From: Deltaproteobacteria bacterium
GTDB lineage: Bacteria; Desulfobacterota; Syntrophobacteria; Syntrophobacterales; Syntrophobacteraceae
Length of the DNA: 45,022 nt
Direction: 5' to 3'
Assembly (NCBI GenBank): GCA_021777755.1
Contig: JAJYDE010000034.1
Location: 1 to 45,022, forward strand
Position 1 is the first letter of the stretch. Every line of letters starts with the position of its first letter. The notes beneath the pieces were generated by a model, which was given only the letters and a program-made list of their open reading frames with translations, was not told the origin of the DNA and did no database searches. The translations under genes were made by a program, and so were the position numbers. Below, one piece after another: positions 15,709 to 23,466 of this stretch.

Positions 15709-17757
15709 TCAGTTCCGCGAAACGGAATCAAACAGGGTGTTGACCGTTTTCAACATAAGGGCTTCGTCGACTATGAGTGGAAGCATCAAATAAAGCGTCG
15801 GTCCAAGGGGACGAACGAGAATGCCTTTTTCAACCATATCGGAGCAGACGGCCCTTGCACGTTCGGCACCCGTACACCCCTCTTTTTCAGTCAACTCGAA
15901 TGCGCCGATCATTCCAAGGCTGCGGACGCAGGCGAGGCCCGAGATGCCCTTGAACTGTTCCAATGCCCCGGCCAGGGCCATCCCGGTGCGCTCGGCCTTC
16001 TCCACTATTTTGTCTTCCCTGTAGATATCGAGGCATTCGACGGCCACGGCGGCCGCGACGGGATTTCCGGCAAAAGTGTGGCCGTGGTAAAACGTGTTGT
16101 CGCGGGGTTGATCGCCGAAGGTTTCAAAGATCTCTTCCCTGACCACCGCCGCGCTTATGGGCAGATAGCCCCCGGAAAGCCCCTTGCCGATACAGACGAT
16201 ATCGGGATTTATGCCAGCGTGTTCGAAGGCGAACATCCTGCCGGTGCGGCCAAATCCCATGGCGATTTCATCGACGATGAGAAGAACGCGCTTTTCGCGG
16301 CACAGGTCGCCAAGTTTTCGGAAAACTTCGGCCGGATACATTTTCATGCCGGCCGCGCCCAGGCACATCGATTCGACGATGACGGCGGCAAGCTCGCCGG
16401 CGTGCCGCTCAAGAGTGGCCTCGATCGGTGCAAAGCACTCCAAGGCGCAGGCCGTGCGGGATTTCCCGGCGGGACAGTTGAAACAGTCGGGGGTTTTCAA
16501 CTTGTGGACCGGAAACAGAACCGGGCTGTAAGGAGCGTGGAAATCGGGAAGATAGCCAACCGACATCGCCCCGATGGTGTCGCCGTGATAGGCCTCTTCG
16601 AAGGCGGCAAACCGGGTTCGTCCGCGCTCGCCTCTATTGTGCCAGTATTGAAGGGCGATTCGAAGGGCCGCTTCGACGGCGCTGGCCCCGTCGCTTGCGA
16701 AAAGCGTTCTTCTGCCCTTGTCCGGGAAAAGCTCGGCCAGCCCCGAAGCAAGTTCGACGGCTCGCGGATGGGTGAGGTTGCCCAGAATGCTGTGCTGAAG
16801 CTCTCGCGCCTGGCTTGTGAGCGCCCGGATAAGTCTTGGATTTCCGTGACCCAGGTTGCATGCCCACCAGGAAGAGATGGCATCCAGGTACCGTTTGCCC
16901 TCCGAGTCGAAAAGATATGGCCCTTCGCCTTTGACGATCACGGGAAAGCCTTTTCGGGCCGCGGAGTGTTTGGTGTAAGGATGCCACAGGCTTGCCCGGT
17001 CCATCTCCCGATAGCCGGAAGGCGATTTCGGGATATCGAGCCTCCGAGCGTTGAAAAGCTCCGGGGGCAAGACCGAGCGGAGCAGGGCGGGGGGCGGACC
17101 TTGCGCGTCGAGATCGGTCATGTGGGGAATTCGCCCCAATACACGGGCCTTCGACATCCTGGAGATGGTTTGCACATTGTCCTGCTCTATTTCTCCCCAG
17201 CCCGCTTTGGTTTCACAAAAGATGATCCCGTGCGGGGCGAGTCCGGCTCGCTCCAACTCGCGCACGGATAGAAGGGTGTGATTTATCGTCCCGAGGCCTG
17301 GCCTTGCGACCAGGATCACGGGAAGACCCAGGGCGGCGATGAGATCGATCATCGTCACCGTTTGCGAAATCGGGGCCAGAAGCCCCCCGGCACCCTCCAC
17401 CACCACGCAATCATGTTTTTTCAGCAGGTTGGCGAAGGCTTCCACAATGCGATCAAGCGAGATTTCACGGTTTGAAACTTCGGCCGCCAAATGTGGTGAA
17501 CAGGCGGGATCGAAGATGTAGGGGGCCATATCCTGAAGTTCGTCGCCAGGGGGGGTGAGATCGGCCATGCGCAGGCAAAAGTCGAGATCCGGGCTGCGCC
17601 TTCCGCCTTCGGTCTTGACTCCTCCCGTCTGGACCGGTTTCATCGGGACCGCATCGAGGCCCGAGGCTCGAAGTGAGAGCAGAACCGCCGCGGCCGCAAT
17701 GGTTTTGCCCGCGTCGGTGTCCGTGCCAGTAATGAAAAACCCCCTCGTAGCGTTCAT
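15709..17757 (-). CDS. bioDA: Fused dethiobiotin synthetase / DAPA aminotransferase (BioD-BioA)
   Basis: A 682-residue fusion covering two consecutive biotin steps. Residues 1 to about 225 are BioD: P-loop TGTDTDAGKT (10-19), MKPVQTGG and VEGAGGLLAPI. Residues about 245-682 are BioA, a PLP aminotransferase that makes diaminopelargonate from KAPA: LWHPYTKH, SSWWACNLGHG, SDGASAVEAAL, the Schiff-base Lys525 in IGKGLSGGY, and FYHGHTFAGNP. An insert with four cysteines (CFNC and CALEC, residues about 420-440) is found in some bacterial BioA variants and may bind metal. The start chosen is the ATG at 17757, with GAGG eight bases upstream and two bases after the bioC stop; an ATG at 17763 is too close to that site. 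Last gene of the bio operon. Confidence 0.95.
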   Translation of the reverse strand: MNATRGFFITGTDTDAGKTIAAAAVLLSLRASGLDAVPMKPVQTGGVKTEGGRRSPDLDFCLRMADLTPPGDELQDMAPYIFDPACSPHLAAEVSNREISLDRIVEAFANLLKKHDCVVVEGAGGLLAPISQTVTMIDLIAALGLPVILVARPGLGTINHTLLSVRELERAGLAPHGIIFCETKAGWGEIEQDNVQTISRMSKARVLGRIPHMTDLDAQGPPPALLRSVLPPELFNARRLDIPKSPSGYREMDRASLWHPYTKHSAARKGFPVIVKGEGPYLFDSEGKRYLDAISSWWACNLGHGNPRLIRALTSQARELQHSILGNLTHPRAVELASGLAELFPDKGRRTLFASDGASAVEAALRIALQYWHNRGERGRTRFAAFEEAYHGDTIGAMSVGYLPDFHAPYSPVLFPVHKLKTPDCFNCPAGKSRTACALECFAPIEATLERHAGELAAVIVESMCLGAAGMKMYPAEVFRKLGDLCREKRVLLIVDEIAMGFGRTGRMFAFEHAGINPDIVCIGKGLSGGYLPISAAVVREEIFETFGDQPRDNTFYHGHTFAGNPVAAAVAVECLDIYREDKIVEKAERTGMALAGALEQFKGISGLACVRSLGMIGAFELTEKEGCTGAERARAVCSDMVEKGILVRPLGPTLYLMLPLIVDEALMLKTVNTLFDSVSRN

Positions 17758-17759
17758 GA

Positions 17760-18551
17760 TCATTTCCTCGCTGTAACGTAAAGAACTCGCCAGGTCACCG
17801 TCACTCCCCCTTGGGGAGCGCAAAACTGCCGGTCGTAGTAGTCGATGAGTTCATGAAGTTCGGTTCTGTTAAGAAGGGCGCAACGGGTATCGGACCTTCC
17901 GGTAACCCCTTGCCTGTTGAGGCTGCGCAGCAATTCGCGCGTTGAACCGCAGGTTTTTTGGAGCGTCTCGCACCGGGATTTCACGACATCCAGTCCGGCC
18001 GCTTCGACTGCTTTCAGGATTTCTCCTTCCGCGGGCAGGAGCACCGGCAGAGCTTTTTGAGGAAAAAGGCGCGTTCGCGCGGCGAAAAGCTCCCCGAGGG
18101 TCCCTTGGACCATCAGGGCCGCGGCCACGCTGCCGCAAGGTTCGAGCAGCGCCGCGATCCGTTTCATGATCACATCCGCGGGAGTGATCCAGTGGAGAGC
18201 CGAACTGCTGGCGATAAGCGAAAATTGCCTTCCAGGGCAAAACGTTCGCGCATCGGCCGTGTGCCAGCAAATATTTGCACTCTCTGCGATGCGCTTTCTT
18301 GCCGAATCTATCATGGGAGCCGATATGTCCAGGGCGTCAATGGTAGCCGGCGGGAAGCGTTTTGCCAGAATTTCTGTAAAATAGCCGGTTCCGCATCCGA
18401 TTTCGAGGACGCTTCCGATGGTCTCGGAAAGTGGCAGGAAAGCGGAGAGATTTTCGGCTACCGACATCTGCACGCCGGACTCCAGGTCATAGGTCCGGGC
18501 GGCGGCGGCAAAGCGAGCCGAAATCGAGGTGGCGGCCAAAGAGTTTTTCAC
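17760..18551 (-). CDS. bioC: Malonyl-ACP O-methyltransferase
   Basis: A 263-residue S-adenosylmethionine-dependent methyltransferase that caps malonyl-ACP to open the pimelate branch of biotin synthesis. The N-terminus (ARFAAAARTYD, then VQMSVAENL) is the typical BioC lead; the SAM motif I is VLEIGCGTGYFTEIL, followed by DALDISAPMIDSARKR and SLIASSSALHWI. The start is the GTG at 18551, inside the GTGA overlap with the bioH stop and with GGAGG just upstream. The frame is open far upstream (to 19103), but there it runs through bioH in another frame and has no family similarity. The C-terminal part is conserved enough (QGTLGELFAA) to place it as BioC and not a generic methyltransferase. Confidence 0.93.
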   Translation of the reverse strand: MKNSLAATSISARFAAAARTYDLESGVQMSVAENLSAFLPLSETIGSVLEIGCGTGYFTEILAKRFPPATIDALDISAPMIDSARKRIAESANICWHTADARTFCPGRQFSLIASSSALHWITPADVIMKRIAALLEPCGSVAAALMVQGTLGELFAARTRLFPQKALPVLLPAEGEILKAVEAAGLDVVKSRCETLQKTCGSTRELLRSLNRQGVTGRSDTRCALLNRTELHELIDYYDRQFCAPQGGVTVTWRVLYVTARK

Positions 18552-19285
18552 AGCTCCTCCCAAAATTGTGCGATCAGGCGGACAAGCCGAGCCCCCCCGC
18601 ATTGATCCATGAGGCAATGGCCGGTTGAAGGCAGCAGTTCGATCCGGGAGTGCGCAAGGTTGGATGCCAGGTAACGGCCGGCTTCCCACGGTACGATCAT
18701 GTCCTTCATGCCGTGAATTATCAGGCAGGGCAAAAAGATCGAAGAAAGGTCCGGGCGAAGATCCGCCGCGGCCAGATATTGGAGGCCGCGAAGAAGCGAG
18801 GCGGGTCCTTCTGAAAGCGCCTCTTGAGTTCTTCGGGCCAATACCTCGGGGCCGACCTCGAGAGGATGAAGCGCCCTGGAGATAAAATCCGAGATCACCG
18901 CCCCGGGGTTTTTCATGAGCCCCCTGATCATGGCCCGCAAAAGCCCCGGTTTTACTCCCGAAGGGTACCCGTCGGCAGAGCAAAATCTTGCGGTGGCGCT
19001 CAAAAGAACGAGACCGGCGACCTTTTCCGGGTAGCGGGCCGCGGTCTCCAGTGCCACAACCCCCCCGGTCGACCAGCCGATCAACCACCCCGGCTCGCCC
19101 CACCTGTCGAGATGATTCGAAACGGTTAGCGCATAGGTCGAGACCCCTTCAGCCTCCACCCCGACATCGCTGGAGGCGAGGGAAAGGCAGACGATCGGCC
19201 CCGGCGTCCCCAGTTCGGTCAGCGGGCCAAGGGCTTGCTCGCCGTGCGCCCAGCCGGAGAGAAGAACTATCGGAGCGCTTTTCAT
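18548..19285 (-). CDS. bioH: Pimeloyl-ACP methyl ester esterase, BioH-like alpha/beta hydrolase
   Basis: A 245-residue alpha/beta hydrolase. The catalytic triad is visible: the nucleophile Ser in GWSTGG (about 81-86), Asp in HGMKDMIVP and His in STGHCLM. By position between bioF and bioC it should release the methyl ester of pimeloyl-ACP made by the BioC route. It is similar to BioH in length and motif order, but several unrelated hydrolases (BioG, BioK, BioV, BioJ) do the same job, so the symbol is a working one. The start is the ATG at 19285, which overlaps the bioF stop as ATGA, and the stop overlaps bioC as GTGA. The cytoplasmic location fits the absence of a signal peptide. Confidence 0.85.
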   Translation of the reverse strand: MKSAPIVLLSGWAHGEQALGPLTELGTPGPIVCLSLASSDVGVEAEGVSTYALTVSNHLDRWGEPGWLIGWSTGGVVALETAARYPEKVAGLVLLSATARFCSADGYPSGVKPGLLRAMIRGLMKNPGAVISDFISRALHPLEVGPEVLARRTQEALSEGPASLLRGLQYLAAADLRPDLSSIFLPCLIIHGMKDMIVPWEAGRYLASNLAHSRIELLPSTGHCLMDQCGGARLVRLIAQFWEEL

Positions 19286-20442
19286 CGGCACGCTCCGGCA
19301 ATTTCCTCCGCGGCCCACTCCAGGTCATGGTCTGTGTGGTCGAGAGTTAGCGAAAGCCTCAGCCTCGCGGTTCCTTCGGGTACTGTCGGCGGGCGGATGG
19401 CAACCGCCAGTATGCCCCTGGTTTTAAGCCTTTGGGCAGCTGCAAGAGCCGCCACATTATCACCGATGAGCACGGGAACGATCTGGCTCTGCGAACCGAG
19501 AACATCGAGCCCGCGGTCCCGCAGCCGTTTTCTGAATACCGTGGCGCGCCCGAGAAGTTCGGCCCCCAGATCGCCCGCTTTCTCCACGACCCCAAGAGCG
19601 CCAAGAGCGCTTCCGATCACCGAGGGGGGAAGTGCCGTGGTGTAGATGAAGGCCCTTGCGCGATTTACGAGCAGGTCGCGCATGCGGCGAGAACATGCCA
19701 CGAAGCCCCCGTAGCCGCCCAGAGCCTTGCTTAGCGTACCCATGGAGAGGTTGATCGCACCCTCCAGGCCGCATTCGCGGATCAAACCCCTTCCGCGCGG
19801 GCCGAAAACTCCGGTCGCATGGGCTTCATCGACCAGGGTCATGGCGCCGTAACGGTTGGAAAGGGAGGCGATTTCCGCAAGGGGGGCGATATCTCCGTCC
19901 ATACTGAAGACCGACTCGGTCACAATGAGCCGGCGTCCCGACGCGGGACATCCTCTCAGAAGGGACTCGAGATGATCGGGGTCGTTGTGGCGAAACCGCT
20001 TGAGATTTGCGCGGCTTAGCGAAATGCCGTCGATTATGCTGGCATGAACCAGCTTGTCCGCGAAAATGTGATCATTTCGCCCCGCGAGTGAGGCTATGAT
20101 GCCCACGTTTGCAAGAAATCCGCTGCCAAAAACCAGCGCGGCCTCATAGCCCTTGATCGCCGCAAGCTTTTCTTCGAGTTCCACGTGCGGGTGAAGCGTC
20201 CCGCTGACAAGCCTTGAGGCCGTGGCTCCGCAGCCGTAAGATTCGAGGTGGCGGCGGCTTGCCCAAACGACCTCCGGGTGGCCCGAAAGCCCGAGGTAGT
20301 CGTTCGAGGAAAAGTTTAGAAAAATCCTGCCGTCGATGCTTATCTTGCCGCCCGCTTCGCCGTAGGCGGTAAGGCGCCGCTCGAGACTCTTTTGTCCCAA
20401 CCGGGTCAACTCCTCGTCAATCCACTTCTCAGAAAAGATCAT
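19282..20442 (-). CDS. bioF: 8-amino-7-oxononanoate synthase
   Basis: A 386-residue PLP enzyme that condenses pimeloyl-ACP (or CoA) with alanine to KAPA. Family stretches: NFSSNDYLGLSGHPEV, GCGATASRLVSGT, VDEAHATGVFGPRGRG, and the PLP Lys in SMGTLSKALGGYGG. The start is the ATG at 20442, with GAGG six bases upstream, so the gene overlaps bioB by 14 bases. An upstream extension to 20499 lacks similarity. Second gene of the operon. Confidence 0.96.
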   Translation of the reverse strand: MIFSEKWIDEELTRLGQKSLERRLTAYGEAGGKISIDGRIFLNFSSNDYLGLSGHPEVVWASRRHLESYGCGATASRLVSGTLHPHVELEEKLAAIKGYEAALVFGSGFLANVGIIASLAGRNDHIFADKLVHASIIDGISLSRANLKRFRHNDPDHLESLLRGCPASGRRLIVTESVFSMDGDIAPLAEIASLSNRYGAMTLVDEAHATGVFGPRGRGLIRECGLEGAINLSMGTLSKALGGYGGFVACSRRMRDLLVNRARAFIYTTALPPSVIGSALGALGVVEKAGDLGAELLGRATVFRKRLRDRGLDVLGSQSQIVPVLIGDNVAALAAAQRLKTRGILAVAIRPPTVPEGTARLRLSLTLDHTDHDLEWAAEEIAGACR

Positions 20443-21406
20443 ATTCGACCTCGAGGTCGGCGAGCATCTTGAGGTCCCGGTCCACCTCGCGGCCCGCAAC
20501 CGTCAGGAGCCGCCCGGTCATCATCGAGTTAGCCCCGGCAAGAAATATCATGGACTGAAGATCGCCAAGGTGAACGCGGCCCGCGCAAACCTTCACCTCC
20601 GCCCCCGGATTGGTAAGCCTGAACATGCTGATTATGCGCAAGATGTCCAGAGGTCGCAGCGGCTCCATCTTTTCGAGCTTTGTGCCCGCAATGGGAATCA
20701 GAAAATTGAGGGGGATGGATTGGACCTCTTCACGAGCCAGGACCGAGGCGAACTCGACCCGCTGTTCATCGGTTTCTCCAAGGCCCAGAATCCCGCCGCA
20801 ACAGACCTCGAGGCCCGCCGCTTTGGCATTTCTCACCGTTTCAAGACGGATATCGTAGCTGTGCGTGGTGCAGATTCGAGGGAAAAAGCCCGGGGCGGTC
20901 TCAAGGTTGTGATGATATCGTTTCATCCCGGAGGCCTTCAGGCGGCAGAGCTTTTCATAGTCGAGGCAGCCAAGAGAGCCGCACCAATCAATGCGCGAAT
21001 GGCGCTTGCCCTCCATTAGCGCGCAGAGCCTTTCGACCCCTTCCTCCGATAGCGCGCAACCGCTGGTGACAACTCCGAAATGAGTGATGGGGAGTTTGGC
21101 CGCCTCATCGAAGCCTCTCGCCAGTTCCTCCGCGGAGCAAAGCCGTTGGACCTCGACCCGCGTATCGTGGCAGGAAGCCTGGGCGCAAAAGGCGCAATCC
21201 TCCGAACAGGCCCCGCTTTGAGCGCTAAAGATGGAACAAAGCCCCACTTTGTTTTTGAAATGGCGGTGACGCACCTTGCTTGCGGCTGCGAATATATCGG
21301 GCAGCTCGGCGGAAGGGGAGCGCAACACATATAGGGCCGCCTCCCGCGAAATCGCCTCTCCCTGTTCGGCGGCCCGGCGAATGGCCTTCAATTCGGCATT
21401 TACCAT
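20429..21406 (-). CDS. bioB: Biotin synthase
   Basis: A 325-residue radical SAM enzyme that inserts sulfur into dethiobiotin. The radical SAM Fe4S4 motif CSEDCAFC is present with GLCSIFSAQSGA before it. Further family stretches are YHHNLETAPGFFP, CCGGILGLGET and SIPLNFLIPIAGT; the Arg and Cys residues that hold the Fe2S2 cluster are in the expected places (for example KVCAGRVHLGD). The start is the ATG at 21406 with AAAGGAA nine bases upstream. First gene of the operon, directly behind a BirA-type operator, so biotin-responsive repression is expected. Confidence 0.97.
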   Translation of the reverse strand: MVNAELKAIRRAAEQGEAISREAALYVLRSPSAELPDIFAAASKVRHRHFKNKVGLCSIFSAQSGACSEDCAFCAQASCHDTRVEVQRLCSAEELARGFDEAAKLPITHFGVVTSGCALSEEGVERLCALMEGKRHSRIDWCGSLGCLDYEKLCRLKASGMKRYHHNLETAPGFFPRICTTHSYDIRLETVRNAKAAGLEVCCGGILGLGETDEQRVEFASVLAREEVQSIPLNFLIPIAGTKLEKMEPLRPLDILRIISMFRLTNPGAEVKVCAGRVHLGDLQSMIFLAGANSMMTGRLLTVAGREVDRDLKMLADLEVEYDLF

Positions 21407-21436
21407 AAAATGAGTTCCTTTCACGGCATGGGTGGC

Positions 21437-21473
21437 GATGGTTAACCCGCGGCGCCGGGCGGGGTTAACCATC
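21437..21473. promoter_or_regulatory. BirA-type operator of the biotin operon
   Basis: A perfect inverted repeat with arms GATGGTTAACCC (21437-21448) and GGGTTAACCATC (21462-21473). Its core is GTTAACC-N15-GGTTAAC. The known BirA operator is TTGTAAACC-N14/15-GGTTTACAA, so half-sites and spacing fit. The site lies 31 bases before the bioB start. This implies a bifunctional BirA with a DNA-binding domain elsewhere in the genome. A weak minus-strand promoter may sit just upstream of the site, but no clear hexamers were found. Confidence 0.75.
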
Positions 21474-21569
21474 GGTTTGCACCTTTTATCACAGTCTGAA
21501 AACAAAGGTAACAAATTTCAGTGGAGAGTCGGCCTGAGGATGAACACTATTTATTTTCTCAGGATTTGT

Positions 21570-21575
21570 TATACT
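21570..21575 (+). promoter_or_regulatory. Possible -10 element before the nitrilase-fold gene
   Basis: TATACT lies 24 bases before the start codon at 21599; no matching -35 exists at 16-18 bases. CCTGAGGA occurs twice (21533-21540 and 21582-21589), with CTCAGG in the opposite direction at 21559-21564, so a regulator site is possible. Weak evidence. Confidence 0.25.
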
Positions 21576-21598
21576 CCGGCCCCTGAGGAAAAGAACCC

Positions 21599-22411
21599 AT
21601 GAAAGAAATGATACGAGTAGCCATTATTCAGCCTAAACCTTACCCGTCGCCTGAAGATCCGCGAAATATCGGACATGCGCTTCAACTGATGGAAAAATGC
21701 CGTGGCGAGCAACTCGATGTGGTCTGTTTGCCGGAGTATTTCCCCGCCATGGGGGAGCGCGAGATCGGTGCGGCGGCCCGCAGGCTGAATTGTTATGTGA
21801 TTGCGGGCGTTATCGAAGAAGATGAGGGAAAGCGCTATGACACGGCTGTGCTTTTCAACAGGTCCGGGCGGCCTGTGGGAACGCAGCGCAAGTTCAGCGT
21901 CGGGGCGCTTGAGCGCGAAAGGCTCGGAGTCTTGGCCGGAGACGGGGTCTTCCGGGGCTTTGAGACCGACTTCGGAAAGGTTGGCATTCCTGTTGGAATC
22001 GATTTCTGGGGACAGCCCGAAGCCGCGCGGCAGCTTTCCTACCAGGGGGTCGATATCGTTTTCAACCCGAGCGTTTTTACCTCTCTGCGCGGCCATTGGA
22101 AAACGGGGTCTCTGGTCAGGGCTTTCGACAATTTCATCCCTGTGGTGGGTATAAACACGGCCGATTACAACGCCATGTTCGGTGAAAAACGGATCCATCA
22201 GCATGGCGGGGGTAGCTTCGTTTTGCAGCCTCCCAAAATGCTCGACCGGGACGATTTCAATCGTTGGGCCAGATCGGTCGATAATATTCAAAGTTGGGCT
22301 GTTACGGAACTTGACGAACTCGAACAGGTCCATGTGGCCGATGTGAGCCTGGCAAGCGGAGCGCGTTTCAGAGGCGAGTTTTACAACCGGTTTGGCTTCA
22401 AGAGGCTATGA
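21599..22411 (+). CDS. Nitrilase-superfamily protein lacking the catalytic cysteine
   Basis: A 270-residue protein with the carbon-nitrogen hydrolase fold. Glu46 of the triad is in VCLPEYFP and Lys98 in GTQRKFSVG. The third motif, normally G-x-x-I-C-Y-D, reads VGIPVGIDFWGQPEA: the cysteine position is Gly133 (codon GGA), while the following Asp135 and the Pro-Glu pair are kept. The protein therefore cannot use the usual thioester chemistry and may be a binding or regulatory relative, or use another mechanism. The ATG at 21599 has GAGGAAAA upstream. The stop overlaps the next start as ATGA, so it is translated together with the radical SAM gene. The fold is confident; the role is unknown. Confidence 0.85.
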   Translation: MKEMIRVAIIQPKPYPSPEDPRNIGHALQLMEKCRGEQLDVVCLPEYFPAMGEREIGAAARRLNCYVIAGVIEEDEGKRYDTAVLFNRSGRPVGTQRKFSVGALERERLGVLAGDGVFRGFETDFGKVGIPVGIDFWGQPEAARQLSYQGVDIVFNPSVFTSLRGHWKTGSLVRAFDNFIPVVGINTADYNAMFGEKRIHQHGGGSFVLQPPKMLDRDDFNRWARSVDNIQSWAVTELDELEQVHVADVSLASGARFRGEFYNRFGFKRL

Positions 22412-23328
22412 GGGGCCGATCCCCTGGCTACCTTGAGCTTTTGGAAAGCGCAGAGCTTTTGCGCCGGGCGCAAGCTCTGGAAGCCAGGCTGGAAAAATGC
22501 GATCTGTGTCCGCGCAAGTGCGGAGTAGACCGGAGAAGCTCTCCCTCGGGCTATTGTGGTGGAGGCGCCCTGCCCAAGGTGGCCTCGATAAACCTTCATC
22601 ACTGGGAGGAGCCCCCTATCTCGGGCTCCGGGGGATCGGGCACGATTTTCTTTTCCGGCTGCACTCTGAGGTGCATTTTTTGCCAGAACTACCCCATCAG
22701 CCAAATGGGGGTCGGCCGGCAGATCGGCATCGAGGAACTGGCCTGCGGGATGCTCGAACTCCAAAACAAGGGCGCCCACAACATAAACCTTGTCAGTTCC
22801 ACTCACCAGTTGCCAGCGGTTGTTCGGGCTCTTCTTCGGGCGGCACAAAAGGGGCTGCGAATCCCGCTGGTCCATAATTGCGGCGGCTACGAGTCGGTGG
22901 AGACTCTCAGGCTGCTCGATCAGGTCATCGATATTTACCTTCCGGACATCAAATACTCGGACCCGCGGAGCGCGGGGAAATATTCGGGTGCTTCGGATTA
23001 TGTCGCACATAACCGGGAAGCACTCTGTGAAATGTGGAGGCAGACGGGGCCCCTTGAAATCGATGATGCGGGGATCGCCGTAAGAGGAATGATGGTGCGC
23101 CACCTGGTGCTGCCCGAAAATCTCGCCGGTTCGGCCGAAGCTTTTTCATTTCTTGCCCAGCGGCTGGGGCCCCGAGTCTGGGTAAGTCTTATGAACCAGT
23201 ATTTCCCGGCCCACAAGGGGCTGTCCACTCCGCCTCTCGACCGCAAAACGACCGAAGAAGAATATGAGGCCGCCTTCGCCGCCATGACGGAAGCGGGGAT
23301 AGTGAACGGCTACGTTCAAGAGTGCTGA
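22408..23328 (+). CDS. PflA/PflX-like radical SAM protein
   Basis: A 306-residue radical SAM enzyme. The Fe4S4 motif is CTLRCIFC in FFSGCTLRCIFCQNYPISQ. An N-terminal cysteine set (CDLCPRKCGVDR and YCGGG, residues about 31-52) is typical of the PflX branch (COG1313 type) of PFL-activase-like proteins. Later stretches are LVHNCGGYES, DIYLPDIKYSD and VRHLVLPENLAGS. The activated partner is unknown; no glycyl-radical enzyme is nearby. Its ATG overlaps the stop of the nitrilase-fold gene, so the two are one translational unit. Cytoplasmic. Confidence 0.9.
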   Translation: MRGRSPGYLELLESAELLRRAQALEARLEKCDLCPRKCGVDRRSSPSGYCGGGALPKVASINLHHWEEPPISGSGGSGTIFFSGCTLRCIFCQNYPISQMGVGRQIGIEELACGMLELQNKGAHNINLVSSTHQLPAVVRALLRAAQKGLRIPLVHNCGGYESVETLRLLDQVIDIYLPDIKYSDPRSAGKYSGASDYVAHNREALCEMWRQTGPLEIDDAGIAVRGMMVRHLVLPENLAGSAEAFSFLAQRLGPRVWVSLMNQYFPAHKGLSTPPLDRKTTEEEYEAAFAAMTEAGIVNGYVQEC

Positions 23329-23359
23329 CAGACCCCGAGACCCGGTTGTCCTGAAAGCC

Positions 23360-23387
23360 TAAAGTTATTGATCCGGCCTGCCGATAG
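23360..23387 (+). promoter_or_regulatory. Sigma-28 (FliA)-type promoter of the chemoreceptor gene
   Basis: TAAAGTT at 23360-23366 and GCCGATA at 23380-23386. The enterobacterial consensus is TAAAGTTT-N11-GCCGATAA; here TAAA to GCCGATA is N16, at the upper end of the accepted 14-16. It lies 80 bases upstream of a chemoreceptor, the usual target class of this sigma factor. Confidence 0.65.
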
Positions 23388-23466
23388 TGTTTCCAAACGC
23401 ATCACAGCATACGCATGACTTTTGGATGGCTGCAAGGTGTTCGCCTTGGCGGCGGGAGATTCTTTT

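Noticed and set aside
17760-19103. 447-codon reading of bioC with a 184-residue N-terminal extension
   Set aside because: The extension lies over bioH in another frame and has no similarity to anything; the GTG at 18551 has a ribosome site and the BioC N-terminus starts there.
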